Assembly: GCA_010094045.1 (NCBI GenBank)
Contig: ML986583.1
Span: 632,737 to 696,736 of the forward strand
Reading direction: 5' to 3'
DNA: 64,000 nucleotides
Source of the DNA: Lojkania enalia
Taxonomy: Eukaryota; Ascomycota; Dothideomycetes; Pleosporales
How positions within the stretch are numbered: position 1 is the first letter of the stretch; each line of letters begins with the position of its first letter. The notes under the pieces are model-generated. The model ran no database searches. It saw only the letters and a program-made list of their open reading frames with translations, and was not told the origin of the DNA. Below are positions 23,564 through 34,294 of this stretch, piece after piece. Both the position numbers and the translations under genes were made by a program.

Positions 23564-25682
23564 ATGTTGAGAATCTTGTTGAATTTTCTAGCCATATCAA
23601 CTGTAGCCGCGCAGGTGGCAGAATATGAATACGTGATCATTGGGTCAGGTCCAGGAGGTGGGCCCCTTTCGTAAGTTCCCAACTTATACCAGAGAAGGAG
23701 TTTTTCGCTAATCTAGTCAGCGCAAATCTTGCTCGAGCCGGACATTCTGTTTTCCTTATCGAAGCAGGAGAAGATCATGGAGACTCTTTACTTCAGCGCA
23801 TCCCATCTTTGTAAGCGTTAACTTACCCTAGTCACTTGTCAAATTTGAACATCTACAATATATTTCTCACTGACATGCGCTAATGAACCTTGGAAGTGCG
23901 GACCCTTCATCAGAAGACCCGAATATGTCTTGGGAATTCTATGTAAGTCACTACACAAATTCAACACAGGCGTACCGGGACACAAAGTATACATGGCGTA
24001 CTCCGAATCAAACTTTATATGTTGGTACTGAGCCTCCCCGTGACTCTGAGCCCTTAGGTATTCTCTATCCGCGTACGGGTACCTTAGGGGGTTGCGGTAA
24101 TCACAACGCGATGAACCTTGCTCTGCCTCCAGACAACGATTGGAACCGCATTGCGAACTTGACTGGGGATAACTCCTGGAATGCAGAGACAATGCGATAC
24201 TACTTTCAAAGGCTTGAGTACAACAACTATATCGCCAGAAGCGCTAACGGCACGGCTGCTGCTGCCGGCCACGGATTCGATGGATGGCTCCACGTTAGTT
24301 CCCCTTATGTCATTAATTAGAATCTCGTTAACATAGGCTAGTCAAATCAGAACCAGATATCACTTCTTGAAGGCCAGGCTGGGCTGTTGGATCATATTCG
24401 AAGATTGTTCATCGCAATTGGTGAGCATTCACCAAACAGCACAGCAGAGATCTTTCGACTATTGCAACGGGATATGAATCGTCTCGACCCTAGGCGGTAT
24501 GAGCGTGATGATCTTTACCAGCTTACTCTCCATACGGATGCGCTGAGGCAACGGAGTAGCGCCCAGACGTATCTCAGAGACACAGTCAATGAGCGGAATG
24601 AAGATGGTTCCCAACGCTACCCGCTTACAATCAGTACCAGCTCATTAGCTACTCGAGTCTTGTTTTCCAACAGTACCGGAAACGAAAAACCTCGCTCAAC
24701 AGGCGTGGCATATCTCCATGGCCAAGCTCTCTATAGAGCTGACAGGCGATACAATGGTATCCAGACTGGTACACCCATGAACGTCACCGCAACCCGCGAG
24801 GTCATTGTTGCCGGTGGCGCATTCAACACCCCTCAAATTCTGAAACTGAGCGGAGTTGGTCCACGAGAGGAACTTGAAAGCTTCAATATCCCCGTCGTCG
24901 TAGACTTGCCCGCTGTGGGCACGAACTTGCAAGACAACTATGAAGCCGGCGTGCACGTCGAAGCCGCTCAAGATTTCCAATCCACTTTCGAAAATTGCAC
25001 CTTCCTCACACCGGGTGACCCGTGTCTGAGGGAATGGATGGAAGAACATAGTGGTGCGTATGGCCAGGGCGCAGCGCCGGTCGGCATGCTTCGTCGCTCC
25101 AGCGTCAGCGAAAATGCAGACGCGGACTTATTCTACTTTGGGGCTGCTGGCGCTGTTTTCGAGGGTCACTATCCAGGATTCTCCTCACATCGGTACCCAC
25201 CATCATCTTTTTTCTGGTCAGCTGTGAAGATGCAGACGCAAAATCGGGCGGGAACAGTCCGTCTCCGATCTACAGACCCACAGGATGTACCTGACATCAG
25301 CTTCAATTTCTTTCAAGAAGGAGCCGAGCATGATCTCCAAGCTTTGAGCGAAGGCGTTCAGTTCGTCCTAGATGTGTTCAACCAGACGCAGCCGCCGTGG
25401 GGACCCTATCGAGTGATTAACCCGAACCCAGAAGTTGAATTGAGGCAGGCGATTATGGATCAAGCATTCTCGCATCATGCTTCGAGTAGCTGTCCTATGG
25501 GTCCGACAAATTCTTCTAGCTCTTGTGTGGATTCAAGATTTAAGGTCATTGGAATTGACGGATTGAGGGTTGTGGATGCTTCCGTCTTTCCTAGGGTTCC
25601 GGGAGCCTTTCCTATTCTACCCACATTCATGATTAGCGAGAAAGCGACGGATGTTATTATGGAAGATGCGAGTCCTAATTAG
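23564..25682 (+). CDS. Secreted GMC oxidoreductase (FAD-dependent)
   Basis: A flavoprotein of the glucose-methanol-choline family, 644 residues from four exons (23564-23670, 23721-23810, 23897-24293, 24342-25682). Residues 1-17 (MLRILLNFLAISTVAAQ) form a signal peptide, so it is probably secreted. The FAD dinucleotide-binding motif GSGPGGGPLSANLARAGHSVFLIEAG is built across intron 1. Family signatures GTLGGCGNHNAMNLALPPDNDW and GAFNTPQILKLSGVG are clear. The active-site His lies in FSHHASSSCPMG near the C-terminus, followed by VVDASVFPRVPG and SEKATDVI. Several N-x-S/T sites fit an extracellular glycoprotein. It could be an aryl-alcohol oxidase, a sugar oxidase or a dehydrogenase; the substrate cannot be told. 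Intron 2 uses an AAG acceptor, chosen by phase and family fit. A TATA box lies upstream. Confidence 0.92.
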
Positions 25683-26372
25683 AATATTTACTACATAGCA
25701 CGATGAAGCCTTAGAATAGTTATGCACTTCTACTAGCGACATAATTCTAGTCCTCTCTTTTAAGGTCGATATGGTTGTCTCTACCATTTGCTACGTCCAT
25801 TGATTGCCGTAACGAATCGCAATGCATCGTTCACCAATGTCAAATCCCAAATACGTCGAGAATAGGAGTTAACTGGCGGCTGTGAGAATGGATCGACGTT
25901 GTATCCCTCATTTTTGCTCAATTAGGCTTTACAGATCGCGGGAACAGCAATGTACAGGCCTGCATAAATGCTCGAAGGGACAGCGGTTGAAACAAAGAGA
26001 ATGAGAAATATTACTTTTTCGTCTGTGGCATCGGGTGCTGGCTTCAGAGTTGTTTCTACCTTTCACAATTCCATGAGAGCAAGGTTCTATTGTTAGGAGG
26101 TAGAAGTCAAGATCTAATACAATTGAGGATACAGGCAAAGACCCTTAAAGATAAAGAGAAATATTCTGAGGCCGACGTTATCCTTCACGTCTACCCACAA
26201 ACACGTTTGGCATCTCTAGGAGAGGAGTAAGTGCGGCTTGTCTGACTGCGCCACAAAGAATGGCGTCATGCGCCTCCGAAATTGGGCCACAAAAAAACCG
26301 CCGACAGACAAATACACTGGCACCCCGCGGCCTTTTGCCAAACCCTGACGCGACACGACAAGCACCAGCGCC
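25683..26372. other. Intergenic
   Basis: 3' flank of the GMC gene and leader of the rhodanese gene. A minus-strand open frame at 26178-26471 is antisense to the rhodanese start and is taken as a shadow. No element was recognised. Confidence 0.5.
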
Positions 26373-26792
26373 ATGGCCTCTCGGCCTTCGAATCAGTACT
26401 TGATCGACGTCCGCACAGCCGCCGAGTTCTCCACCGGCTCTTTGCCAAACGCGATCAATTTGGAGTACCAACTAATCGACCAGCTACCTTCGGTACTTGC
26501 AGAGCTAGGGTTTGAGGTTCGTAAGAGTGATGCGATAACACTGTATTGCCGCTCAGGGTGGAGATCAGCGGTTGCGCTGCAGGGGCTAAAAAATTTGGGT
26601 TATGAGAATGCCAGGGATATTGGGGGGTTGGAGGAGGCTAGGGCGGTCCTGAAAAGAGAGGAAGCTATGCGCGGGTTACCAGTTCGCAAAGAACAGAAGG
26701 TCGAAATGGAGGTGATTGAGAATGATGGAAAGAAATATTTGAGAGAAAAGTCATTGAAGAAACTACTAGATTCGTTGAAAGAGCTAGAGTAA
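26373..26792 (+). CDS. Single-domain rhodanese (sulfurtransferase)
   Basis: An intronless 139-residue protein made almost entirely of one rhodanese domain. It starts MASRPSNQYLIDVRTAAEFSTGSLPNAINL, giving the DVR-x-x-x-E-F and GxLPxAxNL motifs. The active-site cysteine is in LYCRSGWRSAVALQGLKNLGYENARDIGG near residue 60, the loop that carries the persulfide. A Lys/Glu-rich helix follows at the C-terminus (from about residue 95), a little longer than the minimal domain. Size is like the yeast RDL1/RDL2 proteins. The role is probably sulfane sulfur transfer or thiosulfate metabolism; no signal peptide is seen. The ATG at 26373 has a good context (CGCCATGG). Confidence 0.9.
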   Translation: MASRPSNQYLIDVRTAAEFSTGSLPNAINLEYQLIDQLPSVLAELGFEVRKSDAITLYCRSGWRSAVALQGLKNLGYENARDIGGLEEARAVLKREEAMRGLPVRKEQKVEMEVIENDGKKYLREKSLKKLLDSLKELE

Positions 26793-27030
26793 ATACACTA
26801 GACGGTAACAGAAGAACAATTGGTTATGGATTGGAAGGTGTCGCTAGGATGCCGAGAAATACTGATGTGAGTTCTCAGAGTTTATAGGTAACCCTCCTCT
26901 TTTTCCTTGATTTCAGGCATCAAAAACTGACGTTTTCAACTTGGTAGAGCGAGAATGCTATTCGCTCTACTCAAGAATTTCGGCCCCCTACGATCTCTTA
27001 CTACGGGTGCTAGTTAGCTAAGTCACTAAA

Positions 27031-28328
27031 CTAACTACAAGCAGCAGCGCTAGAGATAGCAGCAGCGCTTGAAACGACACCGGTTAAGAGAGCACCGGTT
27101 GGGGCAGGTCCGGATGGGGCTGCTCCAGATGGTGGCGCTCCCCCAGGTCCGTCAGGCCCTCCAACTCCAGCATTCTCATTCGCAACGCCACCATTTTCGG
27201 TTAAATACGCAGCTGCGCTGATATTGTAGGCAGCCGTCGAATCTTGACCAAATGCAATCCAAGCAAAGATGCCCTCAGAGACATCGTCCCCGAGTAAGAC
27301 ATACTCCACCATTGGATCATAGCCATCAGCTTCTCCAGCTAATATATCATCCTCAGCATTGGTGGTAAGTTCCTGGGTGTTGCTGTTGTATGGCTCGGTT
27401 GCCTCCACGAGCGTGATCAGGCTTTGGTCGAAGAAGAGCTGTCCGACATGGGTAATCGCTCCACCAGAAAGGGTGCTGTTAGGAAGGACGGTGGCATTTA
27501 CATGAGACATGACGTGAATGTGATTCGTTCTACCAGTGTCTACCATAGGTCAGTCTTGATAAGTCCATTTGATATGTTATCGGTTAGCTTACAGTGACCG
27601 GGTACCAATGTATCAAATGTGACAACTCCAATTTCGTCTGACTGCTGAACACCTCGCATGAATGTAGTATTCAGATTCGATGTGTCATTCGAGTTGCCAT
27701 TCCCGCCTGCCGTGACGCCAGAATAGACCCCGGTAGAGTTGCAGTGCCAAATCTCTAGATAAGCCTGTGGCACAGGTTCGCAAGTGTTCACATCGATCAT
27801 TTGTATGTCCAGTGTCAATGGAACGCCATCTTGACCTTCACTGATCTCCTGTCGAACAAGCTCTCCTGAAACCCAGTACGGTCCCTGGGTAGTTTCAGGC
27901 GTGAGAATGCAAGAGTTATTGCCGGCGAAGAGCACAGCTGGGTCGACATCCGGGGTAATGCCAGTCAGATTGCTCTTGTGATCGGTATTGAGCACCTCCT
28001 CAATATCACGGGCGCGAAGATATGGTTTCTCTGAAGGCGATGTGAGCTATCTGCCTCTAGATGATCTGAGAAGCGGAGTACCTTGGCTAATGGATCGCTT
28101 TTTGCGCAGTGTTTCAACCATAGCGCTGCGTCTGGCAGCCATCATCGCATCGTTGCCGCGAGCTTTCAACTTCTCTGCACAATGAGCGAGTGACCGCTTG
28201 TGGTTTGGATGGTTGAGGTATGCATTTCGCTCCTCAACTTCCTTCGCGTGATCCTGGCCTGGATGGGCAAGTACTTGTTGGGCTAGGAGAGCAGCTCCCA
28301 AAAGGGTAGAGACGAAAGTAGACTTCAT
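27031..28328 (-). CDS. Secreted intradiol ring-cleavage dioxygenase
   Basis: A non-heme Fe(III) enzyme of the extracellular fungal intradiol dioxygenase family, which opens catechol-type rings between the hydroxyls. Three minus-strand exons (28328-28082, 28030-27593, 27539-27031) give 397 residues. A signal peptide (MKSTFVSTLLGAALLAQQVLA) is followed by HPGQDH and a basic propeptide-like region with RKKR near residue 78. The iron ligands are the Tyr of TTQGPYWVSGE and the Tyr and two His of HYTGRTNHIHV, the latter motif rebuilt across intron 2. EIWHCNSTGVYSGV is also typical. Many N-x-S/T sites fit secretion. The tail is Gly/Pro/Ala/Ser-rich and ends in a weakly hydrophobic stretch, so a GPI anchor is possible but unproven. 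Likely role: breakdown of lignin-derived or other aromatics outside the cell. Confidence 0.93.
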
Positions 28329-28445
28329 AGTGTTGACAACTAACAAATGATTGTGGTAGGAGAAATTGAGCTGAATGGTACCGGAAACAAGTAATGATGT
28401 GATTGAATGAGGTTGGTGCTGCTGGTGAATGTCCGAATCTTCATG

Positions 28446-28453
28446 TTTATATA
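28446..28453 (-). promoter_or_regulatory. TATA box of intradiol dioxygenase gene
   Basis: TATATAAA on the minus strand, about 120 bases upstream of the ATG at 28328. Suggests an inducible promoter, as for the GMC gene. Confidence 0.45.
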
Positions 28454-30174
28454 ACTCTCTGTTCCTATCCGATACAAACAACTACCGCTTCCCTTCCACC
28501 CTGTCGTCACTGTCTACGCAACTTCCCGTCCAAATTTGCAGCTTTCCCCTAGCTCAAATTCGTGGCTGTATGCATTTAATTGCTCTAGGGCAAGCATCAA
28601 TGGGGCAGATTCGTTTTCGAGTAGTCCCTTAATGCAGCGCTTTTCAACTGTTCTGCATCTGTTTCGTTTCACATCCTCAGCCCGGGTCTTTCCATGACTT
28701 GCGCGACGAATCATAGCCTCCCATTTACAAAGATCGGCATTCAGGGCTTAACGCAGCTGCCGGGTTCACACAGGAGGAATTTCGGCGACATTGAGGCGTT
28801 GGGCTACTGTTGTATACGCGTCTGTGGGAGGATTGCGTGGCGTGGAGACTATTCGTGGCCAAGCTTTCCCGTTTGAGAAAGTATGCCGGTTCAATGCTCT
28901 AAATTCCCTCCAGTCCCAGAACAACACCCAATCAAGATCCTTGAAATGACAACTGTTTGTTTTCTCTAGGAAGATTTTGCGCCAGGGCCTGGTTTCAAGC
29001 CATAAATTGCCAAGGCGCCATTGCGTATCCTCCGGTCTGTTGCTCGGTCAAGGACAAGATTGGAGAGTCAAGAATATCTTGTCAGATCGAAAATATCTTG
29101 TTTGAATCTAATCCGGGAAAAATGTGTATCCCCGATGATGGATTCCCCTGAGTCGAGCATTAGGAGTTTGGCACTCAAAGCTATTCACTCATCACGGAAC
29201 CAGGCCTCCAAGCCGATACCCAGAAGACAACTACTACTTCTAACAAATGAGCAGCTAAGCATGCATCTCAGATATATCTCCTCAGCACCATAAGCGTTCT
29301 AAGCCCATGTCCTAATATCAACGGCCTCATCGACACGAGACTAGATTGAGATTCCGACACTATTCCCTCCACACTTCCTTAGCACGCGTCTCCATGTTGT
29401 TAGTATTATTGTATGTCTATAATTAATAGCAAGCTTATGCAGCAAATCATACCGAAGTCAATGGGCGTAGGGCTGCTTCTCTAAACAAATATCCTCTCAG
29501 ATCTCTTTTCCTTAACTAAAGGGCACTCATCCAGCATAGCTACTCAGATCCCTCATTACGGAGTCTATTTATCATACGTTCAAGTTGCTCAGAGACTTGC
29601 TGCGCCGCCGCCACACCGCCCACTGGCACCATTATACGTAGAATGCCGTTCTCTACTCACGATACGATGTCAGCGGAATCCTCGAAGATACTGCAGAAAA
29701 TATTTCTTGTGCTTGAAAATGGAGGTAGTCCGGCGCTTTTAGTGGCTCTCCATCGGCTCAAAAGCCGTTTAGTCTGCTTATTGTCTACGTATATCCCGAA
29801 TATGTTAAGATTAGCAATAGCTAGATTCCAAATGGGGCGTCTTGGTGAAAAAGGGAACACAAGAAGAATTAGGCAACTAATTGTAAAGTGAGCAATAAGG
29901 GATGTGGAAGGAGCAGAGAATAAAAGAAGTTATGAACACGAGGTCTAACTGCGTCTCGATCGTTCTTAGGATCCGCTCTCCAAGACGTAGGAACATTTAA
30001 TGCGAGACCTATTTTATACACTCGCCCGTGATTGGCGAAGGCCATCGCCATCAACCAAAGCTCTTGGAATCGGGCGCAAAATCGGTCTATAATTCTTCAC
30101 AAGAAGGGTATCTCTTCTGCCCCAGATCATCCGCTCATTCATTCAATGTAACACCAATTCATCGCATGGTCCTC
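28454..30174. other. Intergenic, gene-poor
   Basis: About 1.7 kb without a gene I can support. Open frames at 28957-29293 and 29643-29891 are short, lack domains and have no splice partners I could find. The right end is the 3' flank of the MIC12-like gene. Confidence 0.45.
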
Positions 30175-30573
30175 CTATTTCCCCTCCCTAAGCCTCCTCA
30201 CCACCGCCCCAACATCATCCTCGACCCCCTCCCTCACTCTCCTCCAGTCTGTCTCATAAACCTTCCGAACCATCCCCTCAATTGTCCTATTCCACCTATC
30301 CTTCGCCATCTCGCTCAACCCGACGGGCACTTCTCTTGCCATCGGCTCCGGGGCTGGAGGCTCCGGTTCGATCACGTTGTTTAGGACCTGGCGTTGTTGG
30401 CGAAGCAGCGAGGCTTGTGTGAAACGGTTGCGGGTGTGTAGTGAGATAGTTAGGTAGAGGATGGAGGAGGTTAGGGTGAAGCCTCCGAGCTACAAGAGCC
30501 GTGTTAGAGAAATCAATGGAATGACTGTTTGTATAGTGGTTGATTGACGTACGAAGCCAGTCGTGAAGCCCAT
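30175..30573 (-). CDS. MICOS complex subunit Mic12-like (AIM5 family)
   Basis: A small inner mitochondrial membrane protein of 111 residues from two exons (30573-30553 and 30489-30175). The first exon codes for just seven residues, MGFTTGF. Splicing builds MGFTTGFLGGFTLTSSILYLTISLHTRNRFTQASLLRQQ, where residues 5-24 form a transmembrane helix followed by a basic segment. After that comes a Pro/Glu-rich linker and an amphipathic Trp/Arg-rich C-terminal helix (MAKDRWNRTIEGMVRKVYETDWRRV). This layout and the MGFTTGFLGG start match fungal Mic12/Aim5, part of the complex that shapes crista junctions. Identification is from memory of the family; a misprediction as a 66-residue single-exon ORF would be easy. 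Confidence 0.75.
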
Positions 30574-31454
30574 GGGTGCGCGAATCTGTGCTGCGATGTA
30601 GGAATCGTGCTTGCAGTCTGCGCGGGGCGCGCTGGGTCAATGGCTGTGAATATACGCCGATAGGTATTTAGCGTAGTAGTTCGGATGATAGACGGTGGCT
30701 TGATGAGGTATGGCGTTGTATTGGAAGGCTGTTGGCAACGTTATAATGCTTAGGTTGCTGTGAGGTTAGAGCCGCCGATATACTGCGGAGCGGTGACTTT
30801 ACGGAGCAGGAGAGGAAGAAATTGGCAGGAACGGAAGGCCCTAGGGTACCCAAGACGCTAGAACCACCTGGGAACAAAACTAGACTATCAATAACACGGT
30901 CCTAAAAAGCTTATTATTGCTAAGTGTAACTTTTTTGAATACCGTCGCTTGCAGAATAACGGCATAAGAGCTCTAATGACCCTTGCAGACCGAATTTTAT
31001 CGTAGTCCCCCATTTTTATGATTCCAAGTACACAAAATATGTAAATGGGTTACGAAACTACTAATAAATGTGAACGGAGACGAAGTAATTAGGCCTGAGT
31101 CAAATATATGTAAATTCATACATTCGAAAGTATCTAACCGCGGCACCTTATTCTTGTATTGATACGTAGTCTTACGTCTATTTCTATACACTTAGTTAAA
31201 TGCCAAACATCTTAAACGCTGAACTATACCCGCTCGCATGCTTCAAATCTTGATTCATTACACAACTGTATATCCTTCATCTCAAAGTTATGAAACACCC
31301 ACATATACAGAATGTACTAGATAGAAGTCTGCCAGATCCGTACATTGGCAGTGGTGTCTTGGAGCTATGGTAATGACTACTCCTTCGATCACCTTCTACC
31401 GCCCTTAGCAATTCTAAGCTAATTTTTTTTTTTTTGAATCCGTAAATCACGCTC
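30574..31454. other. Intergenic
   Basis: Upstream of the MIC12-like gene and downstream of the PPR gene. AT-rich between about 30880 and 31450, with a short T run near 31425. No gene was seen. Confidence 0.5.
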
Positions 31455-34052
31455 CTATCGATTAGTCTCTGGGGCCCCTTCTCTTTTGGCTACCTCTGGA
31501 TTTTTTTGCGCTACCGGGGGCCCATCCCCTAGTGAGGTAGCTGAGGACGAAGTAAGTAGGTTTCTGAACTCCGCAAGGTTTGGTCTTGCCCATCGCTTCT
31601 CATGCTCTTCTTTTCCAATTCTCTGCCTCTCTTCTTCTTCCCTTTCTCTAGTCTGCCGTGCGTTTTCAAGCTCATACATCAACTTCTTCCGATCATGCAT
31701 CCGCGCTAGCAACGATAAAAGCTGAGGATCAAGTTGTGTTTCATTATCTGCAAGAGGTAAAATCTTCGCCAGCTTTCCTATTTGTTGAGCTTTGGCATAG
31801 CCTTTAAGCAAGACACCATAGGTATATTGCTCGGGTTTGATGGCGCGGGTTTGCATAATCTCGTAGACACGCTCTGCGGCATTGATTTGGTCGGTCACAA
31901 AGAATGACTGCATGAATATGGTCCAGGAATAGATATTTGGTTGAGGGACGTCTTCAACAATGCGGTTGCTCATGTCCTTGATGAGCTGAGATGCATTCGC
32001 GAATTGATCTTCTTGACAAAAGGCGTAGAGAAAAGCATTCCAAATAATAGGATCTTTAGCGAGCTCGACAATAGGAGTATTATTGCCATCCTGTACAACG
32101 CCTACAAAGGTCTGATATAGTTCCCAGACCTCTTTGTTACTAACAGAGCGAGCCCTCATGATCATAACTTGAAACATGATATATAAAGTTACTATTTGAG
32201 GTTCAACCGAACTAAAATCGTAAAGCCCTTTAGGTAGAGGAAAGGACGCAAGAGGACGCAGCGAAAATAGTTCTGAATACACGTCGAAGAGCTTGTGCTC
32301 AACTGCGAGTGCATCCACCTTTCTGTTGTCGGAGAGCTTAGAGAGCCGGTAAAGGTACAATAAGTAACAGGTTGAAATCCAAGGGTCTTGCCACTGCTTC
32401 GCAACCCGAAAACAGTGCTCGGCAAAGTCGGCGAACACACCAGGATTTTCACTCATGCTACAGCCACGAAGCATAATTACGTACGTGAATTGGTCTGGTT
32501 TTAGGCCCTTATCCTTTAGGAGATTGTAGACTCGAAATGCTGTTGTATGATCACCGGCTTCCATGGAATTGTGCATCATTACGTTAAATATCGTAAGGGT
32601 TAATTGAACGCCGAGTCTCAAATACTCAGCGACAATTCTTGACATTTCATGGTAGTTCTGGCCATCCTTTATACTCTTTCGGAGAATATAGGCGCATATT
32701 CGTAAGAACCTTGGTTGGTGAACAAATTTGTCCCTAAGAAGAGGAGACCACTTCTCAACGCTTCTTCTAAGGCAGCGCAGGGCATACTCATATTCTCCGA
32801 AATGACCAAATCTCTTTGCATAGCTCAAAAGAGTACGATCCCCAATTTCCACGCCTCTTTCAACCAACACGTCGAAAATGGTCTTAAGATCCTCAATGGT
32901 TCCAAGTTTAGCAACGTCCCACAACAACTCTTGAGAGCATAACTTCGGAGAAATCTCTAGAAATGGAACTAGAGTGTGATAAAAGGTCGGAACGAAAAGG
33001 GACTTGTCTGGGTGAGGGACTCCTTTCCGAGCTTGCAGTAGAAAAACTTTAGCTAGATGCTCGAGAGCATCAGCGAGAACATACGGCTCTAAAGACGGTG
33101 CGGAGTGCTCATGGCCAAGTATTTGTATGAATTGTAAAGCCTGCACCGGATTCTTATCCAACAGAAAGAATAGTATCGAATGCCATTCACTGGCTCTGAA
33201 CGATTTGTTGAAGGATTTCATCCAACGTTCCAATAATAGCTCTTGATCGAAATCGACGCCTCTGAATAATTTATTGATCCATGCTGGCAATTTGTGAAAG
33301 TGATGTATTGGAGAATCATCGCGGCGGCCTTTAAATTGGAGGGACGCGTTCCGATTCAAAATAGCGAACATATACATCGTCTTCTCGAGCCGCGCACGTC
33401 CTGTTTTCAACGGACCCACATTCCTTGGCAAGACATTGAGTCCAGAAAAGCGAGCAACTCGGCGTCGTAGACTCCTAAGCCGGCCATCCTGTGCTAATAG
33501 CTCTGGATCCAACTGGTCCAGCCTGTGATATGTACTGCTCGTTAGTTCTTTCAGTCTCCTTCGAGACCGCTGAGGCCTCATTACAGGCTCGCGCTTGATT
33601 GAACGTCTAACACTCCGGCCTGTTTCAATGGACGGTTGTATTTCCGTCCGTAATTGTGGCTGTGCTTCTGGCTGTGTTCCCGTAGCGTGATACCTAATTT
33701 GGTTGCGAGCATATGAAAATATATCGGCATAGCGCAATGCAAATGGGGGAGATGTCCGCAACAAGGGCGTTCCAGGGTTCTGATTTGCGGCCTGTAAGCC
33801 GGAGAAAGCGCCAGATCGTCCCTGAGCCTGCTTGATGTCCTTCTCAAATCTATTAGATGCAGCATAACTGGTATTTAGTCTAGCTCCGCGCATCTCGTCT
33901 TCTTTTTGTGGCCATGTTGATCCTTTTGGACTCCATATTGAGCTATTTCGTCGGAAAGAAGAGGCAGCAAAGGCTCGAGGTGCGAGGAATGGTAGAAGCG
34001 GGGAGGTTGCGTCGGCGATGAACCTTGCATCTGAAGGATAGGCTCGGGGCAT
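31455..34052 (-). CDS. Pentatricopeptide repeat protein, mitochondrial
   Basis: An intronless 865-residue protein from the ATG at 34052 to the stop at 31455. The N-terminus (MPRAYPSDARFIADA and following) is rich in Arg, Ala and Ser with few acids, as in matrix targeting peptides. From about residue 280 on, the text is helical-repeat-like. Recognisable PPR units include TLTIFNVMMHNSMEAGDHTTAFRVYNLLKDKGLKPDQFTYVIMLRGC, NIYSWTIFMQSFFVTDQINAAERVYEIMQTRAIKPEQYTYGVLLKGY and neighbours. The C-terminus is Glu/Arg-rich coiled coil and then Ser/Pro-rich. PPR proteins of this type bind mitochondrial RNA and act in its stability or translation; the target is unknown. The frame opens upstream only to a GTG at 34076, so 34052 is the first ATG. 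It is divergent from the Cwf18 gene. Confidence 0.88.
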   Translation of the reverse strand: MPRAYPSDARFIADATSPLLPFLAPRAFAASSFRRNSSIWSPKGSTWPQKEDEMRGARLNTSYAASNRFEKDIKQAQGRSGAFSGLQAANQNPGTPLLRTSPPFALRYADIFSYARNQIRYHATGTQPEAQPQLRTEIQPSIETGRSVRRSIKREPVMRPQRSRRRLKELTSSTYHRLDQLDPELLAQDGRLRSLRRRVARFSGLNVLPRNVGPLKTGRARLEKTMYMFAILNRNASLQFKGRRDDSPIHHFHKLPAWINKLFRGVDFDQELLLERWMKSFNKSFRASEWHSILFFLLDKNPVQALQFIQILGHEHSAPSLEPYVLADALEHLAKVFLLQARKGVPHPDKSLFVPTFYHTLVPFLEISPKLCSQELLWDVAKLGTIEDLKTIFDVLVERGVEIGDRTLLSYAKRFGHFGEYEYALRCLRRSVEKWSPLLRDKFVHQPRFLRICAYILRKSIKDGQNYHEMSRIVAEYLRLGVQLTLTIFNVMMHNSMEAGDHTTAFRVYNLLKDKGLKPDQFTYVIMLRGCSMSENPGVFADFAEHCFRVAKQWQDPWISTCYLLYLYRLSKLSDNRKVDALAVEHKLFDVYSELFSLRPLASFPLPKGLYDFSSVEPQIVTLYIMFQVMIMRARSVSNKEVWELYQTFVGVVQDGNNTPIVELAKDPIIWNAFLYAFCQEDQFANASQLIKDMSNRIVEDVPQPNIYSWTIFMQSFFVTDQINAAERVYEIMQTRAIKPEQYTYGVLLKGYAKAQQIGKLAKILPLADNETQLDPQLLSLLARMHDRKKLMYELENARQTREREEEERQRIGKEEHEKRWARPNLAEFRNLLTSSSATSLGDGPPVAQKNPEVAKREGAPETNR

Positions 34053-34294
34053 GGGAGAATGGAAGCTTTGTAGCACTCACTAAGCCATGATGGGACGGAA
34101 AGATGTGGATGTGTTGGGGGTCGAGTGAAGGGAAATAAATTTCGGCGCACGAGCCACGACGATCACCACCGAGTCTTTCCGCAACATCACCAGAACAACG
34201 TTTCCGCGCAACACATGCAACTCGTTGAATGGTCTTTTGACAAACGAATACCTTTTCCTTTCGACTTCAGTACTGTCAAACTAAGGAATCTACC
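34053..34294. promoter_or_regulatory. Short divergent (bidirectional) promoter region
   Basis: Only 242 bases separate the start codons of the PPR gene (minus) and the Cwf18 gene (plus), so both promoters and leaders must fit here. No TATA box is obvious, as expected for housekeeping genes. Confidence 0.6.

Noticed and set aside
34053..34076. Upstream extension of the PPR protein frame to 34076
   Set aside because: The first codon there is GTG, not ATG; the first ATG in frame is at 34052, and that start already gives a good presequence.
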